A DNA stretch of 37,985 nucleotides from Candidatus Methanofastidiosia archaeon (GCA_003558335.1 PWMA01000144.1:1-37985); one strand, 5' to 3'; counted from the stretch's first letter, positions 16,535 to 25,391 are shown. Notes: generated from the letters alone by a model not told the origin. A program made the numbers and translations.

Positions 16535-16545
16535 ATTATATAAGT
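16535..16545 (-). promoter_or_regulatory. TATA box for the AbrB-PhoU regulator
   Basis: Read on the minus strand it is ACTTATATAAT, about 31 bases before ATG 16509. The sequence resembles the direct repeats upstream of pstS (ATTATAAGT on the plus strand), so it may also be a regulator site. Confidence 0.45.
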
Positions 16546-16603
16546 ATTTCTGTATTCTATTGTTAAATATATAGAGCTATAGAGAAATCATTTTTATATG
16601 TAT

Positions 16604-16611
16604 TCTTATAT
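16604..16611 (+). promoter_or_regulatory. TATA box for pstS
   Basis: CTTATATA predicts a transcript start near 16634, giving a leader of about 35 bases with a GGTGAT ribosome site before ATG 16669. Direct repeats at 16611-16620 and 16628-16637 overlap the box edge and the transcript start. Confidence 0.5.
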
Positions 16612-16637
16612 ATTATAAGTCGAGTAATATTATAAGT
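16611..16637 (+). promoter_or_regulatory. Tandem 10-base direct repeat, candidate pstS operator
   Basis: TATTATAAGT occurs exactly at 16611-16620 and again at 16628-16637. The 17-base spacing covers the downstream edge of the TATA box and the expected transcript start. Binding there would block initiation. The obvious candidate binder is the AbrB-PhoU protein encoded on the other side; that is inference. Confidence 0.45.
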
Positions 16638-16668
16638 GGTTTTAATTTATTCAATTTGGTGATATACC

Positions 16669-17517
16669 ATGAATAAAAAAACAATGAAAATATTTGGTTT
16701 ACTGATGATCTTTATTGTTTTCGGTATGGTTTTTGCTGGCTGTGTTTCTCAAGCTCCAGATCCAAATAGAAGAACCATAACTATAACAGGCTCTACAACA
16801 GTTCTGCCCGTAACTCAATTAACGGCAGAGTCATATCTTGATAAGAATCCTAATGACGACATCCAAATTACAAGCGGGGGATCAAGCGTAGGCGTTATAG
16901 CAGCAGCTGAAAGAACAGCAGATATAGGTCAATCCTCAAGAGATATCACTCAAGCAGAGATTGAAAGGTACCCTGATCTTAATATAATAATAATTGCCCT
17001 AGATGGGCTAGCACTAATTGTACATCCTTCGAATACTGGCGTTTCAAATTTAACAATAGATCAGGTTAAGGATATATTCAGTGGGGAAATAACTAACTGG
17101 TCACAAGTTGGAGGAGATGATAGACCAATAGTTGTAGCTATAAGGGATGCAGCTTCAGGTACAAGAGCTTTCTTTTCAGATTTTGTAATGAAAGGTGAAG
17201 ACTATGCACGTGGAAGTCTAGAAAGAAACTCTAACGGGGCCGTAAGGCAAACTGTCGCTCAGACACCTGGGGCAATTGGTTACGTCGGACTAGGATTTCT
17301 AGACGCCGAAGTCAAAGCAATTAACATCATTAATAATGACGTTCCAGTACAACCAACAGTCGCCAACACTGTTAAAGGAGATTATCCTCTAGCAAGACCT
17401 TTAATCTTTCTTACAAAAGGTGAGCCACAAGGACTTGTGAAAGACTACATAGATTTCGTACTAAGTGAAGAAGGTCAAACAATAGTTACAAAAGCTGGAT
17501 TTGTTCCTATAAGGTAA
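16669..17517 (+). CDS. pstS: Phosphate ABC transporter substrate-binding lipoprotein
   Basis: A 282-residue phosphate receptor. Residues 1-25 form a lipoprotein signal with lipobox FAGC (C25). The mature part starts with ITGSTTVLPVTQ, then ITSGGSSVGV, IGQSSRDIT and RDAASGTRAFF, which are the phosphate-contacting loops of PstS. It would be anchored outside the membrane and pass phosphate to the PstC-PstA channel. GGTGAT lies 5 bases before the ATG. It heads the pst cluster, whose later genes overlap or nearly touch. Confidence 0.95.
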   Translation: MNKKTMKIFGLLMIFIVFGMVFAGCVSQAPDPNRRTITITGSTTVLPVTQLTAESYLDKNPNDDIQITSGGSSVGVIAAAERTADIGQSSRDITQAEIERYPDLNIIIIALDGLALIVHPSNTGVSNLTIDQVKDIFSGEITNWSQVGGDDRPIVVAIRDAASGTRAFFSDFVMKGEDYARGSLERNSNGAVRQTVAQTPGAIGYVGLGFLDAEVKAINIINNDVPVQPTVANTVKGDYPLARPLIFLTKGEPQGLVKDYIDFVLSEEGQTIVTKAGFVPIR

Positions 17518-17565
17518 ATTTTTTAAATAAAATTTATTTTTATCTTACAATCAAGAGGTTTTCAA

Positions 17566-19551
17566 GTGCCAAAGAGAAACAGTTCTCGTATCAAAAATAA
17601 GGAACTCCATGATAGTATTCTTGTAAAAAAAAATAGCATTTCCGAATTCATAATTGAAAAATTACTTTTTATCGCAGCTGTTTCTTCTGTAGTTATAATA
17701 TTTTTTATAATTTTCTTTTTATTAAGAGAAGGATTTAGGGCATTTGAACTTTTAGGGATTTTTAACTTTGTTTTTGGGCCAGAATGGGTACCCGTTGGGA
17801 CCCCTGAGAGATTTGGAGCATTTCCATTGATAGTTGGAACTCTTTTAGTTACTGTGGGGGCAATGATATTTTCTATACCCTTAGGTATAGCCGGGGCCAT
17901 ATTTATCTCTGAAATTGCACCTTTTAAACTCAAATCAATCCTGAAACCTACGTTTGAGCTACTTGCAGGAATTCCTTCAGTTGTTTATGGATTTTTTGGT
18001 CTTGTAATTTTAACAGACTGGCTGAGAGTTACTTTTAATCAACCTTCTGGAGATTCATGGCTTGCAGGCTCAATTATTTTAGGAATAATGGCACTTCCAA
18101 CAATAATCAGTGTATCAGAAGATGCAATTGCCTCAGTTCCCAAAGAGTTTAAAGAAGCTTCTTACGGTATAGGAGCAACTAAATGGCAAACTATTAGCAA
18201 GGTAGTTGTTCCTGCCGCAATATCTGGAATTACAGCATCAATAATTCTTGGGATGGGGAGGGCAATTGGAGAAACAATGGCAGTTTTAATGGTTACTGGA
18301 AACGCTCCCATAATACCAAGTCCAATCACCAACGTTTTCTCACCAATTAGAACTATTACTGGTACTTTAGGAATTGAAATGGCCGAAACACCAGTGGGCA
18401 GTATACACTATAGCTCTTTGTTTGGATTGGCAGTTATATTGTTCGCTATGGTTTTAATAATAAATATTGTTGCTGGCAGAGCAATGACTAAAATCAAAGA
18501 AATTCACCATCCATCTTCAAGAAAAAAAAGATTTTCTTTCAAAATATCTGAATCTCAAAATAGAGTAATAAAATATGCTATTTTGATAGCTTTTTTATTA
18601 GGACTAGCTTTCGAAATGTATATTTGGTTTAATTTAACTTATTCTATAGCAATGTTAGGCATGATTATATTAACTTATATAATCCTAAAAAAACTCTCTG
18701 CTAATTATACTCAAAAAATAGCATTTACAATAATCACACTTTCTGCAGCTTTAATTATTTTTATATTAGCAATAATTCTTTTTGATATTACTTCTAAGGG
18801 ACTTCCAACTCTAAGTTGGTCATTCTTAACTCAATATCCTTCTGACATAGGTAGGGCAGGAGGTATTTTTCCTGCAATAGTTGGGACCCTATATTTGGTG
18901 GCAGGAGCAATAGCATTTGCATTACCCTTGGGGGTCCTAGGGAGTATTTATTTGACTGAATATGCAAAAGAAGGCAAAACTACGAAAATAATACGCGCAG
19001 CTGTTGATAATTTAAATGGTACACCTTCTATCGTCTTTGGATTATTTGGATTTGCATTTCTCGTATTGTATTTAAACATAGGCATATCTCTTATTGCAGG
19101 CCAATTAACTTTAGGATTCATGATTTTGCCAACAATTATTCGTACTACCGAAGAAGCCCTTAGAAGCGTACCCAGATCTCTAAGAGAGGGTAGTTTAGCA
19201 ATAGGAGCGACTAAATGGCGCACTATACAAAAAATAGTATTGCCACCCGCTCTACCTGGGATAATAACTGGAACAGTTCTTAGCATTGGGAGGGCTGTAG
19301 GGGAAACAGCGCCTATATTATTTACAGCAGCAGTTTTTTCAAAAAGAAGTATAACTCCTTCCCTTTTTGAACCCGTTATGGCTCTTCCGTATCACCTATA
19401 TGTATTGACTACAAATGTTCCAGGTTCGAGGGAAGCATCTTATGGAACAGCATTAGTTCTTTTAATTATGGTAATTATATTATATGCAATTGCTACTTTA
19501 GTTAGATTAAAATATTGGAAAACAGCAAGAATGGGAAGCGGTTCACTATGA
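17566..19551 (+). CDS. Fused phosphate permease PstC-PstA
   Basis: A single 661-residue frame carries two complete permeases. Residues about 1-310 are PstC-like with the ATPase-contact loop EASYGIGATKWQTI. About 330-661 are PstA-like with the matching loop EGSLAIGATKWRTI. The two halves are joined by a basic linker (HHPSSRKKRFSFK) and an extra hydrophobic stretch. In most genomes these are separate genes; here one chain should form the whole channel. The start is GTG 17566 after a GAGGT site. The stop overlaps the pstB ATG (ATGA). The frame is uninterrupted with no sign of an assembly join. Confidence 0.93.
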   Translation: MPKRNSSRIKNKELHDSILVKKNSISEFIIEKLLFIAAVSSVVIIFFIIFFLLREGFRAFELLGIFNFVFGPEWVPVGTPERFGAFPLIVGTLLVTVGAMIFSIPLGIAGAIFISEIAPFKLKSILKPTFELLAGIPSVVYGFFGLVILTDWLRVTFNQPSGDSWLAGSIILGIMALPTIISVSEDAIASVPKEFKEASYGIGATKWQTISKVVVPAAISGITASIILGMGRAIGETMAVLMVTGNAPIIPSPITNVFSPIRTITGTLGIEMAETPVGSIHYSSLFGLAVILFAMVLIINIVAGRAMTKIKEIHHPSSRKKRFSFKISESQNRVIKYAILIAFLLGLAFEMYIWFNLTYSIAMLGMIILTYIILKKLSANYTQKIAFTIITLSAALIIFILAIILFDITSKGLPTLSWSFLTQYPSDIGRAGGIFPAIVGTLYLVAGAIAFALPLGVLGSIYLTEYAKEGKTTKIIRAAVDNLNGTPSIVFGLFGFAFLVLYLNIGISLIAGQLTLGFMILPTIIRTTEEALRSVPRSLREGSLAIGATKWRTIQKIVLPPALPGIITGTVLSIGRAVGETAPILFTAAVFSKRSITPSLFEPVMALPYHLYVLTTNVPGSREASYGTALVLLIMVIILYAIATLVRLKYWKTARMGSGSL

Positions 19552-20312
19552 AGAAGAAAAAATATGCTTTAGAATGTAAAAACTTAAATCTATGGTATGG
19601 AGAGAACCAAGCTCTTTATGATATTTCTATGAAAGTAATAAAAAATAAAGTAACAGCTCTTATTGGACCATCAGGTTGTGGGAAATCAACCTTAATACGC
19701 TGCTTTAATAGAATGAATGATACTATCGACGAATGTAAAGTTGATGCAGAATTAATCTTTAATAATGAGAATATATATAGCTCTAATGCCGATGTTGTAA
19801 AAATAAGAAGAAAAATTGGAATGGTTTTCCAAAAACCAAATCCTTTTCCAAAATCAATCTATGAAAACATAGCATATGGGCCAAGAACACACGGTGAAAG
19901 AAAAAAAGAAAAACTGGATAAAATTGTAAAAAAAAGCCTTGAAGCAGCAGCCCTTTGGGACGAAGTAAAGGACAGATTGCAAAAATCTGCAATGGGACTT
20001 TCTGGAGGGCAGCAACAAAGACTATGTATTGCAAGGGCATTGGCCGTAGAACCAGATATGATACTGATGGACGAGCCTTGTTCTGCACTTGATCCAATAG
20101 CAACAACTAAGATCGAAGATTTAATTGATGAGTTAAAGAAAGACTATACTGTTGTAATAGTAACACATAATATGCAACAGGCTGCGAGAATAAGTGATTA
20201 TACAGGTTTTATGTATTTGGGAAAACTTATAGAATTTGGAGAAACCCGAAAGATATTTGAGAATCCCGATGAAGAATTAACAGAGAAGTATATAATGGGT
20301 AGATTTGGATAG
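19548..20312 (+). CDS. pstB: Phosphate ABC transporter ATPase
   Basis: A 254-residue ABC ATPase. Walker A is GPSGCGKST, the Q-loop region reads GMVFQKPNPFPKSI (the PstB-typical form), the signature is LSGGQQQR and Walker B is MILMDEP. It powers phosphate import through the fused PstC-PstA protein. ATG 19548 is chosen because it overlaps the upstream stop as ATGA. An in-frame TTG at 19515 would add 11 unlikely residues inside the permease gene. Confidence 0.96.
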   Translation: MKKKKYALECKNLNLWYGENQALYDISMKVIKNKVTALIGPSGCGKSTLIRCFNRMNDTIDECKVDAELIFNNENIYSSNADVVKIRRKIGMVFQKPNPFPKSIYENIAYGPRTHGERKKEKLDKIVKKSLEAAALWDEVKDRLQKSAMGLSGGQQQRLCIARALAVEPDMILMDEPCSALDPIATTKIEDLIDELKKDYTVVIVTHNMQQAARISDYTGFMYLGKLIEFGETRKIFENPDEELTEKYIMGRFG

Positions 20313-20322
20313 GTTGAGATAA

Positions 20323-20973
20323 ATGACACAAAGATTTGTTCAAGAATTAAAAAAGCTTAAATCTGATGTATTGGATATGGCTAATCTTTCTAAAGAAATG
20401 CTAAACGAATCAATAGAAGCCCTTAAAACTCAAGATGTTTCTGTTGCTGAAAAAGTAATTAGCCAAAGGAAAGATATTAGGGTGTACGACAATCAAATTG
20501 AAGACGACGCAAAAAGATTAATAGCACTTTATCAACCGGTTGCAAAAGATTTACGCACTATAATAACAATTTTGAAGATGAATACGTATCTAACAAGAAT
20601 AGGAATATACTCAAAAGATATATCTAGAGATATTAAGGCAATTCCAAAAGATAATGGATTTCCTAGATTGAAAAGTATATGTTTAATGGGAGATCTTGTT
20701 TTAGATATGTTAGACGATGTAATCAAAGCCTATGAAACAGAGGATTTGTCTCTTATTGAAGATATGGGAAAAAGAGATGATACAGTAGATGATCTTTTTT
20801 TTACAATACTAAGAGAGTGTATATCTTACATGATTGAAAATCCTAACTCAATAGGATTTTATACTCACTACATGCTTATGGCAAGATATCTTGAAAGATG
20901 TGGCGACCATGTTTGTAAAATTTCAGAAAAGCTAAACTATATGATAACCGGTGAAAGAATAATTATTAAGTAA
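20323..20973 (+). CDS. phoU: PhoU, phosphate transport regulator
   Basis: A 216-residue all-helical protein with two PhoU repeats. Metal-cluster-type segments are visible as EKVISQRKDIRVYDNQIEDD (about 46-65) and MARYLERCGDHVCKISE (about 186-202). PhoU proteins bind PstB and restrain phosphate uptake. It lies 10 bases after pstB and ends the cluster. This window therefore has two PhoU-domain proteins: this plain one and the AbrB-fused one upstream of pstS. Confidence 0.93.
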   Translation: MTQRFVQELKKLKSDVLDMANLSKEMLNESIEALKTQDVSVAEKVISQRKDIRVYDNQIEDDAKRLIALYQPVAKDLRTIITILKMNTYLTRIGIYSKDISRDIKAIPKDNGFPRLKSICLMGDLVLDMLDDVIKAYETEDLSLIEDMGKRDDTVDDLFFTILRECISYMIENPNSIGFYTHYMLMARYLERCGDHVCKISEKLNYMITGERIIIK

Positions 20974-21019
20974 TATAAACGAAAATCTTATAAGATATAT
21001 ACCTAAAGATGCAAATATT

Positions 21020-21097
21020 GGGGTCGTAGGGTAGCTTGGCCCATCCTTCGAGCTTTGGGAGCTTGGGACCTGAGTTCAAATCTCAGCGACCCCACCA
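21020..21097 (+). tRNA. tRNA-Pro (UGG)
   Basis: Acceptor strands GGGGTCG (21020-21026) and CGACCCC (21087-21093) pair fully. The anticodon loop TTTGGGA (21054-21060) gives anticodon TGG at 21056-21058. The T arm is CTGAG-TTCAAAT-CTCAG. The discriminator A at 21094 is followed by an encoded CCA. The whole resembles archaeal tRNA-Pro. An upstream AT-rich TATA-like stretch (TTATAAGATATATA, about 20988-21001) is the likely promoter. Confidence 0.95.
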
Positions 21098-21144
21098 CTT
21101 TAGGAGCGGCAGATATAATACATACTAATACTTAATCTTAAAAT

Positions 21145-21160
21145 TAGATATTTTTTTAAA
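21145..21160 (+). terminator. T-tract downstream of tRNA-Pro
   Basis: A run of seven T in an AT-rich stretch about 50 bases after the tRNA. It is the probable stop for the tRNA transcript and lies before the TATA-like CTTAAATATAAA (about 21180) that should drive citrate synthase. Confidence 0.3.
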
Positions 21161-21256
21161 GCGTTGTTCCACCGAAACTCTTAAATATAAAACATTAGAA
21201 TAAAAAAATAGAGAATAATAGACATATGTAAAGATTTTTATTATGTAGGTGTTTAA

Positions 21257-22591
21257 ATGTTTGACAAACTTGTTAACTATGCCGAGACGAATAATCAAAT
21301 TGATCCTAATCTTTATACGAGATTTGATGTTAAAAGAGGATTGAGAAATGATGATGGGAGCGGTGTCTTAGTTGGATTAACCAAGATCTCCGACGTAACT
21401 GGATATGAAAAAAAAGAGGGGGTATTCACGCCTCTTCCAGGTAGACTTGCATACAGGGGAATTAAAATTGAAGATATAGTCGATGCAATTTCGAAAGAAA
21501 ATAGACATGGATTTGAAGAAATTATTTTTCTCCTACTTTTTGGAAAGTTACCTACGCGAGATGAGTTAGAGTATTTCAATGAATTGCTTGTTAACAATAG
21601 AGACTTAGCAGGTAATTTTACTAACGATGTAATACTTCATTTTCCAAGTAACGACATAATGAATAAACTTGCAAGAAGTGTTTTGGTTCTCTATGCATTG
21701 GATAAAAAAGCAGACGATACAAGAATTGAAAATGTACTGAGACAAAGCGTTGGATTGATTGCTAAGTTTCCCGCAATAGTTGCTTATGCTTATCATGCCA
21801 GAAGACATTATTTTAAAGATAAAGATCTTATCCTTAGGCATCAAAATCCAGACTACTCAGCGGCAGAAAATTTTCTTTATATGTTAAGAGAAGATGGTAA
21901 TTTTACTAAATTAGAAGCCGATACTCTTGATATCCTTTTGATCTTACATGCAGAGCATGGAGGAGGTAACAACTCTTCATTTACAGTTCATGTAGTAACT
22001 TCTTCGGGAACTGATACTTATTCTGCAATTTCTGCAGCCATAGGATCCTTAAAAGGCCCTTTGCACGGAGGGGCAAATAAAAGTGTCATTTCAATGATGA
22101 AGGACATTAAAAATAATGTCCGTGATTGGGAAAACGAAGAAGAGGTAAAAGATTACCTAAAAAAGATACTTGAAAGAAAGGCTTTTGATGGAAAAGGTGT
22201 TCTTTATGGGCTTGGACACGCTGTTTACACGCAATCAGATCCAAGAACTGTAATTCTTAAGAAAAAAGCGAAAGAACTTGCAAAGGATAAAAAAAAGATG
22301 GACGAATTCAAACTTTATGAAACTATAGAACATTTGGGCCCTGAAGTTTTCCAAGAAGTAAAAAAATCAAATAAGACAATAACTGCAAACGTTGATTTTT
22401 ACTCTGGATTTGTTTACAAATGCCTTGACATCCCTAAAGAGCTTTATACTCCATTATTTGCCATGGGCAGAATATCTGGATGGTGCTCTCATAGGATTGA
22501 AGAGTTGACGTCAGGCAGGAAAATTATTAGGCCTGCATATGCCCATGTTGGTACATTCCTAGAATATACAGAAATAGATAAGAGGATTTAA
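21257..22591 (+). CDS. gltA: Citrate synthase (Si-type fold)
   Basis: A 444-residue enzyme that condenses acetyl-CoA and oxaloacetate. Active-site residues are visible: H234 in LHAEHGGGN, H270 in GPLHGGANK, H321 in GLGHAVYTQSDPR and D380 in NVDFYSGFVYK. The N-terminal extension of about 45 residues places it in the longer group found in clostridia and some archaea. 2-Methylcitrate synthase activity cannot be excluded and would be notable given the methylmalonyl-CoA genes nearby. AGGTG lies 6 bases before the ATG, the same arrangement as at the Lon-type gene. Confidence 0.94.
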   Translation: MFDKLVNYAETNNQIDPNLYTRFDVKRGLRNDDGSGVLVGLTKISDVTGYEKKEGVFTPLPGRLAYRGIKIEDIVDAISKENRHGFEEIIFLLLFGKLPTRDELEYFNELLVNNRDLAGNFTNDVILHFPSNDIMNKLARSVLVLYALDKKADDTRIENVLRQSVGLIAKFPAIVAYAYHARRHYFKDKDLILRHQNPDYSAAENFLYMLREDGNFTKLEADTLDILLILHAEHGGGNNSSFTVHVVTSSGTDTYSAISAAIGSLKGPLHGGANKSVISMMKDIKNNVRDWENEEEVKDYLKKILERKAFDGKGVLYGLGHAVYTQSDPRTVILKKKAKELAKDKKKMDEFKLYETIEHLGPEVFQEVKKSNKTITANVDFYSGFVYKCLDIPKELYTPLFAMGRISGWCSHRIEELTSGRKIIRPAYAHVGTFLEYTEIDKRI

Positions 22592-22628
22592 ATCCTCAAT
22601 ATATTTTTTAGTAATATTCTAGTTATTT

Positions 22629-24044
22629 TTAAAGATGGAATCTTACACACTTTATTTCAGTCATCTCTTCAACTGCATATTTAGGTCCTTCTCTGCCATA
22701 ACCTGAACCTTTAACTCCACCATAAGGCATCAAATCAACTCTGTATGTTGGAACATCGTTTATCATGACTCCTCCTACATCAAGATTATCAATGGCATAG
22801 TATGCATTTTTTAAATCTTGAGTAAATACGCCCGCTTGAAGTCCATATATAGAATTATTTAATTTACTTACAGCTTCTTTAAAATCTTTAAACGGTATTA
22901 GTGCAATAGTTGGACCAAATGTTTCTTCCTTTACTATTTTCATTTCTTCATTCACATTTTCTATAACAGCTGGCTTTAAGATTAGACCTTCTCTTTCCCC
23001 ACCACAGAGAATATTTGCACCTTCAGATTTAGCTTCATCTAACCATGATTTGAGTCTTGCTATTTCTTTTTCGTCAATCATTGGTCCAATATCGGTAGCT
23101 GATTCAAGAGGATCACCAATAACAAGATTATTTGCAACATCAACAAGCTTTCTCTTAAATTCTTCATAGATACTTTCATGCACGTAAGCTCTTTGACAAT
23201 GAATACAAACTTGCCCAGAATAACCAAAAGCGCCCACTTTTACAGCGGAAACTGCCTTATCAATATCGGTATCTTCATCGATTATTACTCCAGAATTAGA
23301 TCCCAGTTCCATTGAAAGCTTTTTTAAACCGGCATTAGTTGCAATTTTTTCTCCTATAATTTTGCTTCCTGTAAATGTAATTTTTCTAATCAATTTATTC
23401 TTAACAAGATAAGTTTCTGTATATTCGGCAGAACAAATAACTATATTCAAGGCTTCCTTCGGCAAACCTGCTTCCAGCATAATTTCTCCCAAAATTAGTG
23501 AAGTCAAAGGAGTTTTTGATGCAGGTTTGTGTATTACACTATTTCCTGCTGCTATTGCAGGACCTATTTTATGGCATACAAGGTTTAAAGGAAAATTAAA
23601 TGGAGTAATAGATAATACAATTCCCACTGGAACTCTTATATAAAAGCAATATTTGTCAGAGCTTGTAGGTGCAGCATCAAAAGGTATTACTTCTCCTCCA
23701 AGCCTTTTTGCTTCCTCTGCAGATAACACTATAGTTTCATGAGCTCTTGATACTTCGCCTCTAGCAAAAGAAATAGGTTTCCCACTTTCTAATGCTATTG
23801 TCTTGGCAATCTCATCTTTTCTTTTTAGCATTAATTCTGCTGTTTTTGAAAGAATTTCATATCTTTTATAGCGACTAAGTTCTTTCATAGTCTTGCTGCC
23901 TCTGACTGCCGATTCAACTGCTTCCTTCAGGTGCTCTGAAGATTCTTTAGATACTTTATCTATTGGTGTTCCTGTATAGGGATTTATTATATCTATGTAA
24001 TTTTTAGTATCAATCCATTTTCCGCCAACTAAAATTTTTTTCAT
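22629..24044 (-). CDS. NAD(P)-dependent aldehyde dehydrogenase
   Basis: A 471-residue aldehyde dehydrogenase of the superfamily that includes lactaldehyde dehydrogenase and non-phosphorylating glyceraldehyde-3-phosphate dehydrogenase. N150 in TPFNFPLN, E246 in MELGSN and C280 in SGQVCIHCQR are the catalytic residues (numbered from ATG 24044). The C-terminal PYGGVKGSGYGREG is also conserved. It probably oxidises a small aldehyde; in methanogens a close relative (CofA) makes lactate for coenzyme F420. The exact substrate is undetermined. A TTG at 24053 would add three residues. It converges on citrate synthase, 37 bases away. Confidence 0.9.
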   Translation of the reverse strand: MKKILVGGKWIDTKNYIDIINPYTGTPIDKVSKESSEHLKEAVESAVRGSKTMKELSRYKRYEILSKTAELMLKRKDEIAKTIALESGKPISFARGEVSRAHETIVLSAEEAKRLGGEVIPFDAAPTSSDKYCFYIRVPVGIVLSITPFNFPLNLVCHKIGPAIAAGNSVIHKPASKTPLTSLILGEIMLEAGLPKEALNIVICSAEYTETYLVKNKLIRKITFTGSKIIGEKIATNAGLKKLSMELGSNSGVIIDEDTDIDKAVSAVKVGAFGYSGQVCIHCQRAYVHESIYEEFKRKLVDVANNLVIGDPLESATDIGPMIDEKEIARLKSWLDEAKSEGANILCGGEREGLILKPAVIENVNEEMKIVKEETFGPTIALIPFKDFKEAVSKLNNSIYGLQAGVFTQDLKNAYYAIDNLDVGGVMINDVPTYRVDLMPYGGVKGSGYGREGPKYAVEEMTEIKCVRFHL

Positions 24045-24142
24045 GGGACTCAATTTTATTATATTTTTTTCTATTTTAAAGGTTTATGTGGTTTTCTAAT
24101 AATGATAATCAATATTAGTTTCATTATCTATTAACATTATTG

Positions 24143-24160
24143 ACCGAAAGATTTATATAT
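24143..24160 (+). promoter_or_regulatory. BRE-TATA promoter of the candidate ncRNA
   Basis: A purine-rich CCGAAAGA is followed by TTTATATAT, a strong match to the archaeal BRE-TATA layout. It predicts a plus-strand transcript starting near 24181. No plus-strand protein gene follows for more than 1 kb. Confidence 0.5.
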
Positions 24161-24180
24161 TAGTTAATACAATAATTAGT

Positions 24181-24350
24181 TAGTGATAGTTGTCGGCATC
24201 AACTGTCACATATCAACAACGCAAAAAATGTCTCTTGCTGTGGAAATGCATGCGATTTTACTCGGCAAAGGCATAAGGAGCTCCTAAAGGATCCCCTCCT
24301 TTTTTCCTGAAAATGGACCCTCGGAGGGGATTCCCAACATTTCTATTTTA
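24181..24350 (+). ncRNA. Candidate structured non-coding RNA of unknown family
   Basis: This 294-base gap between two minus-strand genes holds a segment clearly richer in G and C than its surroundings. It begins about 25 bases after a good promoter. The first 30 bases form a hairpin: GTGATAGTTG (24183-24192) and CAACTGTCAC (24200-24209) pair in 10 positions with one G-U, around a 7-base loop. Near the end, GGATCCCCTCC (24289-24299) pairs with GGAGGGGATTCC (24323-24334) with a single bulge, followed by a T-rich stretch at about 24340-24349. That gives a transcript of about 160-170 bases. It does not match my memory of SRP RNA or RNase P RNA. A minus-strand leader or 3' structure for the flanking genes is the alternative. 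Confidence 0.5.
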
Positions 24351-25391
24351 TAATATTACTCTTTCATAATCCATTTTACCTATGCCTATTTTTTCTCCTT
24401 CAATAGTTTGTATTTCTGGATCAGGCCTCCCATCTATCATAAAAGTACTTTTATTGACATCATCTAAAAAAGCTTTATCAGCTGCAACTATGTCATCTGA
24501 TAGATATATTCCTGTATTCTTTCCAATAGTTCTTCCAGGAAACGGCATACAATCACAATACTCTACAATATTTGCGCCCCAATTAATTGATCTCACATTT
24601 TCCTTTCCCAGCACTTTATAAATACCTTCAACTGCCAATGGAAGAACTTGTGCAATTTTTTCAAGCTCTTCTAGTTTTATAGCACCTCTTGAACAAGCTT
24701 CCATACAAGCTGGGCAATGCATACAATCTTCTCTTTTTTCAAGAGAAAGATTTCTTTTACCATTTTCCATTAGAGGTATTTCTCTATCACAAACATCTTT
24801 ACAGGCATCACACCCATCACAAAGAGCATCATTATAACAAAATTTGACAACTTTGTGCATGTCCAGTTTTGATTTTTTAGTGACGCATCCCATAGCAACG
24901 TTTTTTATTGAGCCACCAAATCCTGTTAATCCATGTCCTTTACAATGACTAAACACAATCATCTTATCCACCTCTCTAAAAAGATTTGGAACAAATAATT
25001 CATTTAAAGGACTTCTAACTTTAACTGAAAATCCCTTATCATCTCCTAATCCATCTGCAACAATAAAAGGTGCACCGATATTTGCAAAAGAAAAACCGTG
25101 ATAAAAGGCATTTTTTAACATACCCACCGCAGAAAATCTGTGGCCACAATAATACGTTGTCGTATCTGTAAGGAAAGGCTCACAATCTTTTTCTAGAAGT
25201 GCAGATACTAGCCCCTTAATATAAAGTGGATGAACATGAGCAAAATTCTTATACTCGCCTATATGCAGTTTAATCGCAATTCTATCATCTTTTTCTATAT
25301 TATCTAAAAAGTTACTTTTTCTCAAGATTTTATTAAATTTATCAACCATCTCTAAGTCGTTTCTCCAAGGGGTATAGTATACTTTTGACAT
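24348..25391 (-). CDS. DUF362 protein with two 4Fe-4S clusters
   Basis: A 347-residue protein. Residues about 1-195 are the DUF362 domain (KLHIGEYKNFAHVHP, TDTTTYYCGHR, FSHCKGHGLTGFGGSIKN). A bacterial-type ferredoxin follows, with Cys clusters at CDGCDACKDVC (about 192-202) and CMHCPACMEAC (about 223-233). Proteins of this type are common in anaerobic archaea and bacteria; the reaction is unknown, and a redox role through the clusters is inferred. It is monocistronic here, starting at ATG 25391 and ending next to the candidate ncRNA. Confidence 0.88.
   Translation of the reverse strand: MSKVYYTPWRNDLEMVDKFNKILRKSNFLDNIEKDDRIAIKLHIGEYKNFAHVHPLYIKGLVSALLEKDCEPFLTDTTTYYCGHRFSAVGMLKNAFYHGFSFANIGAPFIVADGLGDDKGFSVKVRSPLNELFVPNLFREVDKMIVFSHCKGHGLTGFGGSIKNVAMGCVTKKSKLDMHKVVKFCYNDALCDGCDACKDVCDREIPLMENGKRNLSLEKREDCMHCPACMEACSRGAIKLEELEKIAQVLPLAVEGIYKVLGKENVRSINWGANIVEYCDCMPFPGRTIGKNTGIYLSDDIVAADKAFLDDVNKSTFMIDGRPDPEIQTIEGEKIGIGKMDYERVIL

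Noticed and set aside
17566..19551. Two separate genes joined by a sequencing error.
   Set aside because: The frame is continuous, the linker has normal codon use, and a readthrough would have required loss of a stop as well as of a start context. No internal ribosome site precedes the PstA half.
24095..24140. A Fur-like inverted repeat (AATGATAAT ... TTCATTATC) ahead of the aldehyde dehydrogenase.
   Set aside because: The arms are imperfect and the whole stretch is nearly all A and T, so the symmetry is not convincing.
24228..24287. A 19-codon plus-strand frame (MSLAVEMHAILLGKGIRSS) inside the candidate RNA.
   Set aside because: It has no ribosome site and no homology I recognise; the surrounding paired segments explain the region better. 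It remains possible as a leader peptide.
24289..24345. A box H/ACA guide RNA, since ACA follows the 3' stem.
   Set aside because: The stem is nearly continuous and lacks the internal pseudouridylation pocket expected 14-16 bases before ACA.
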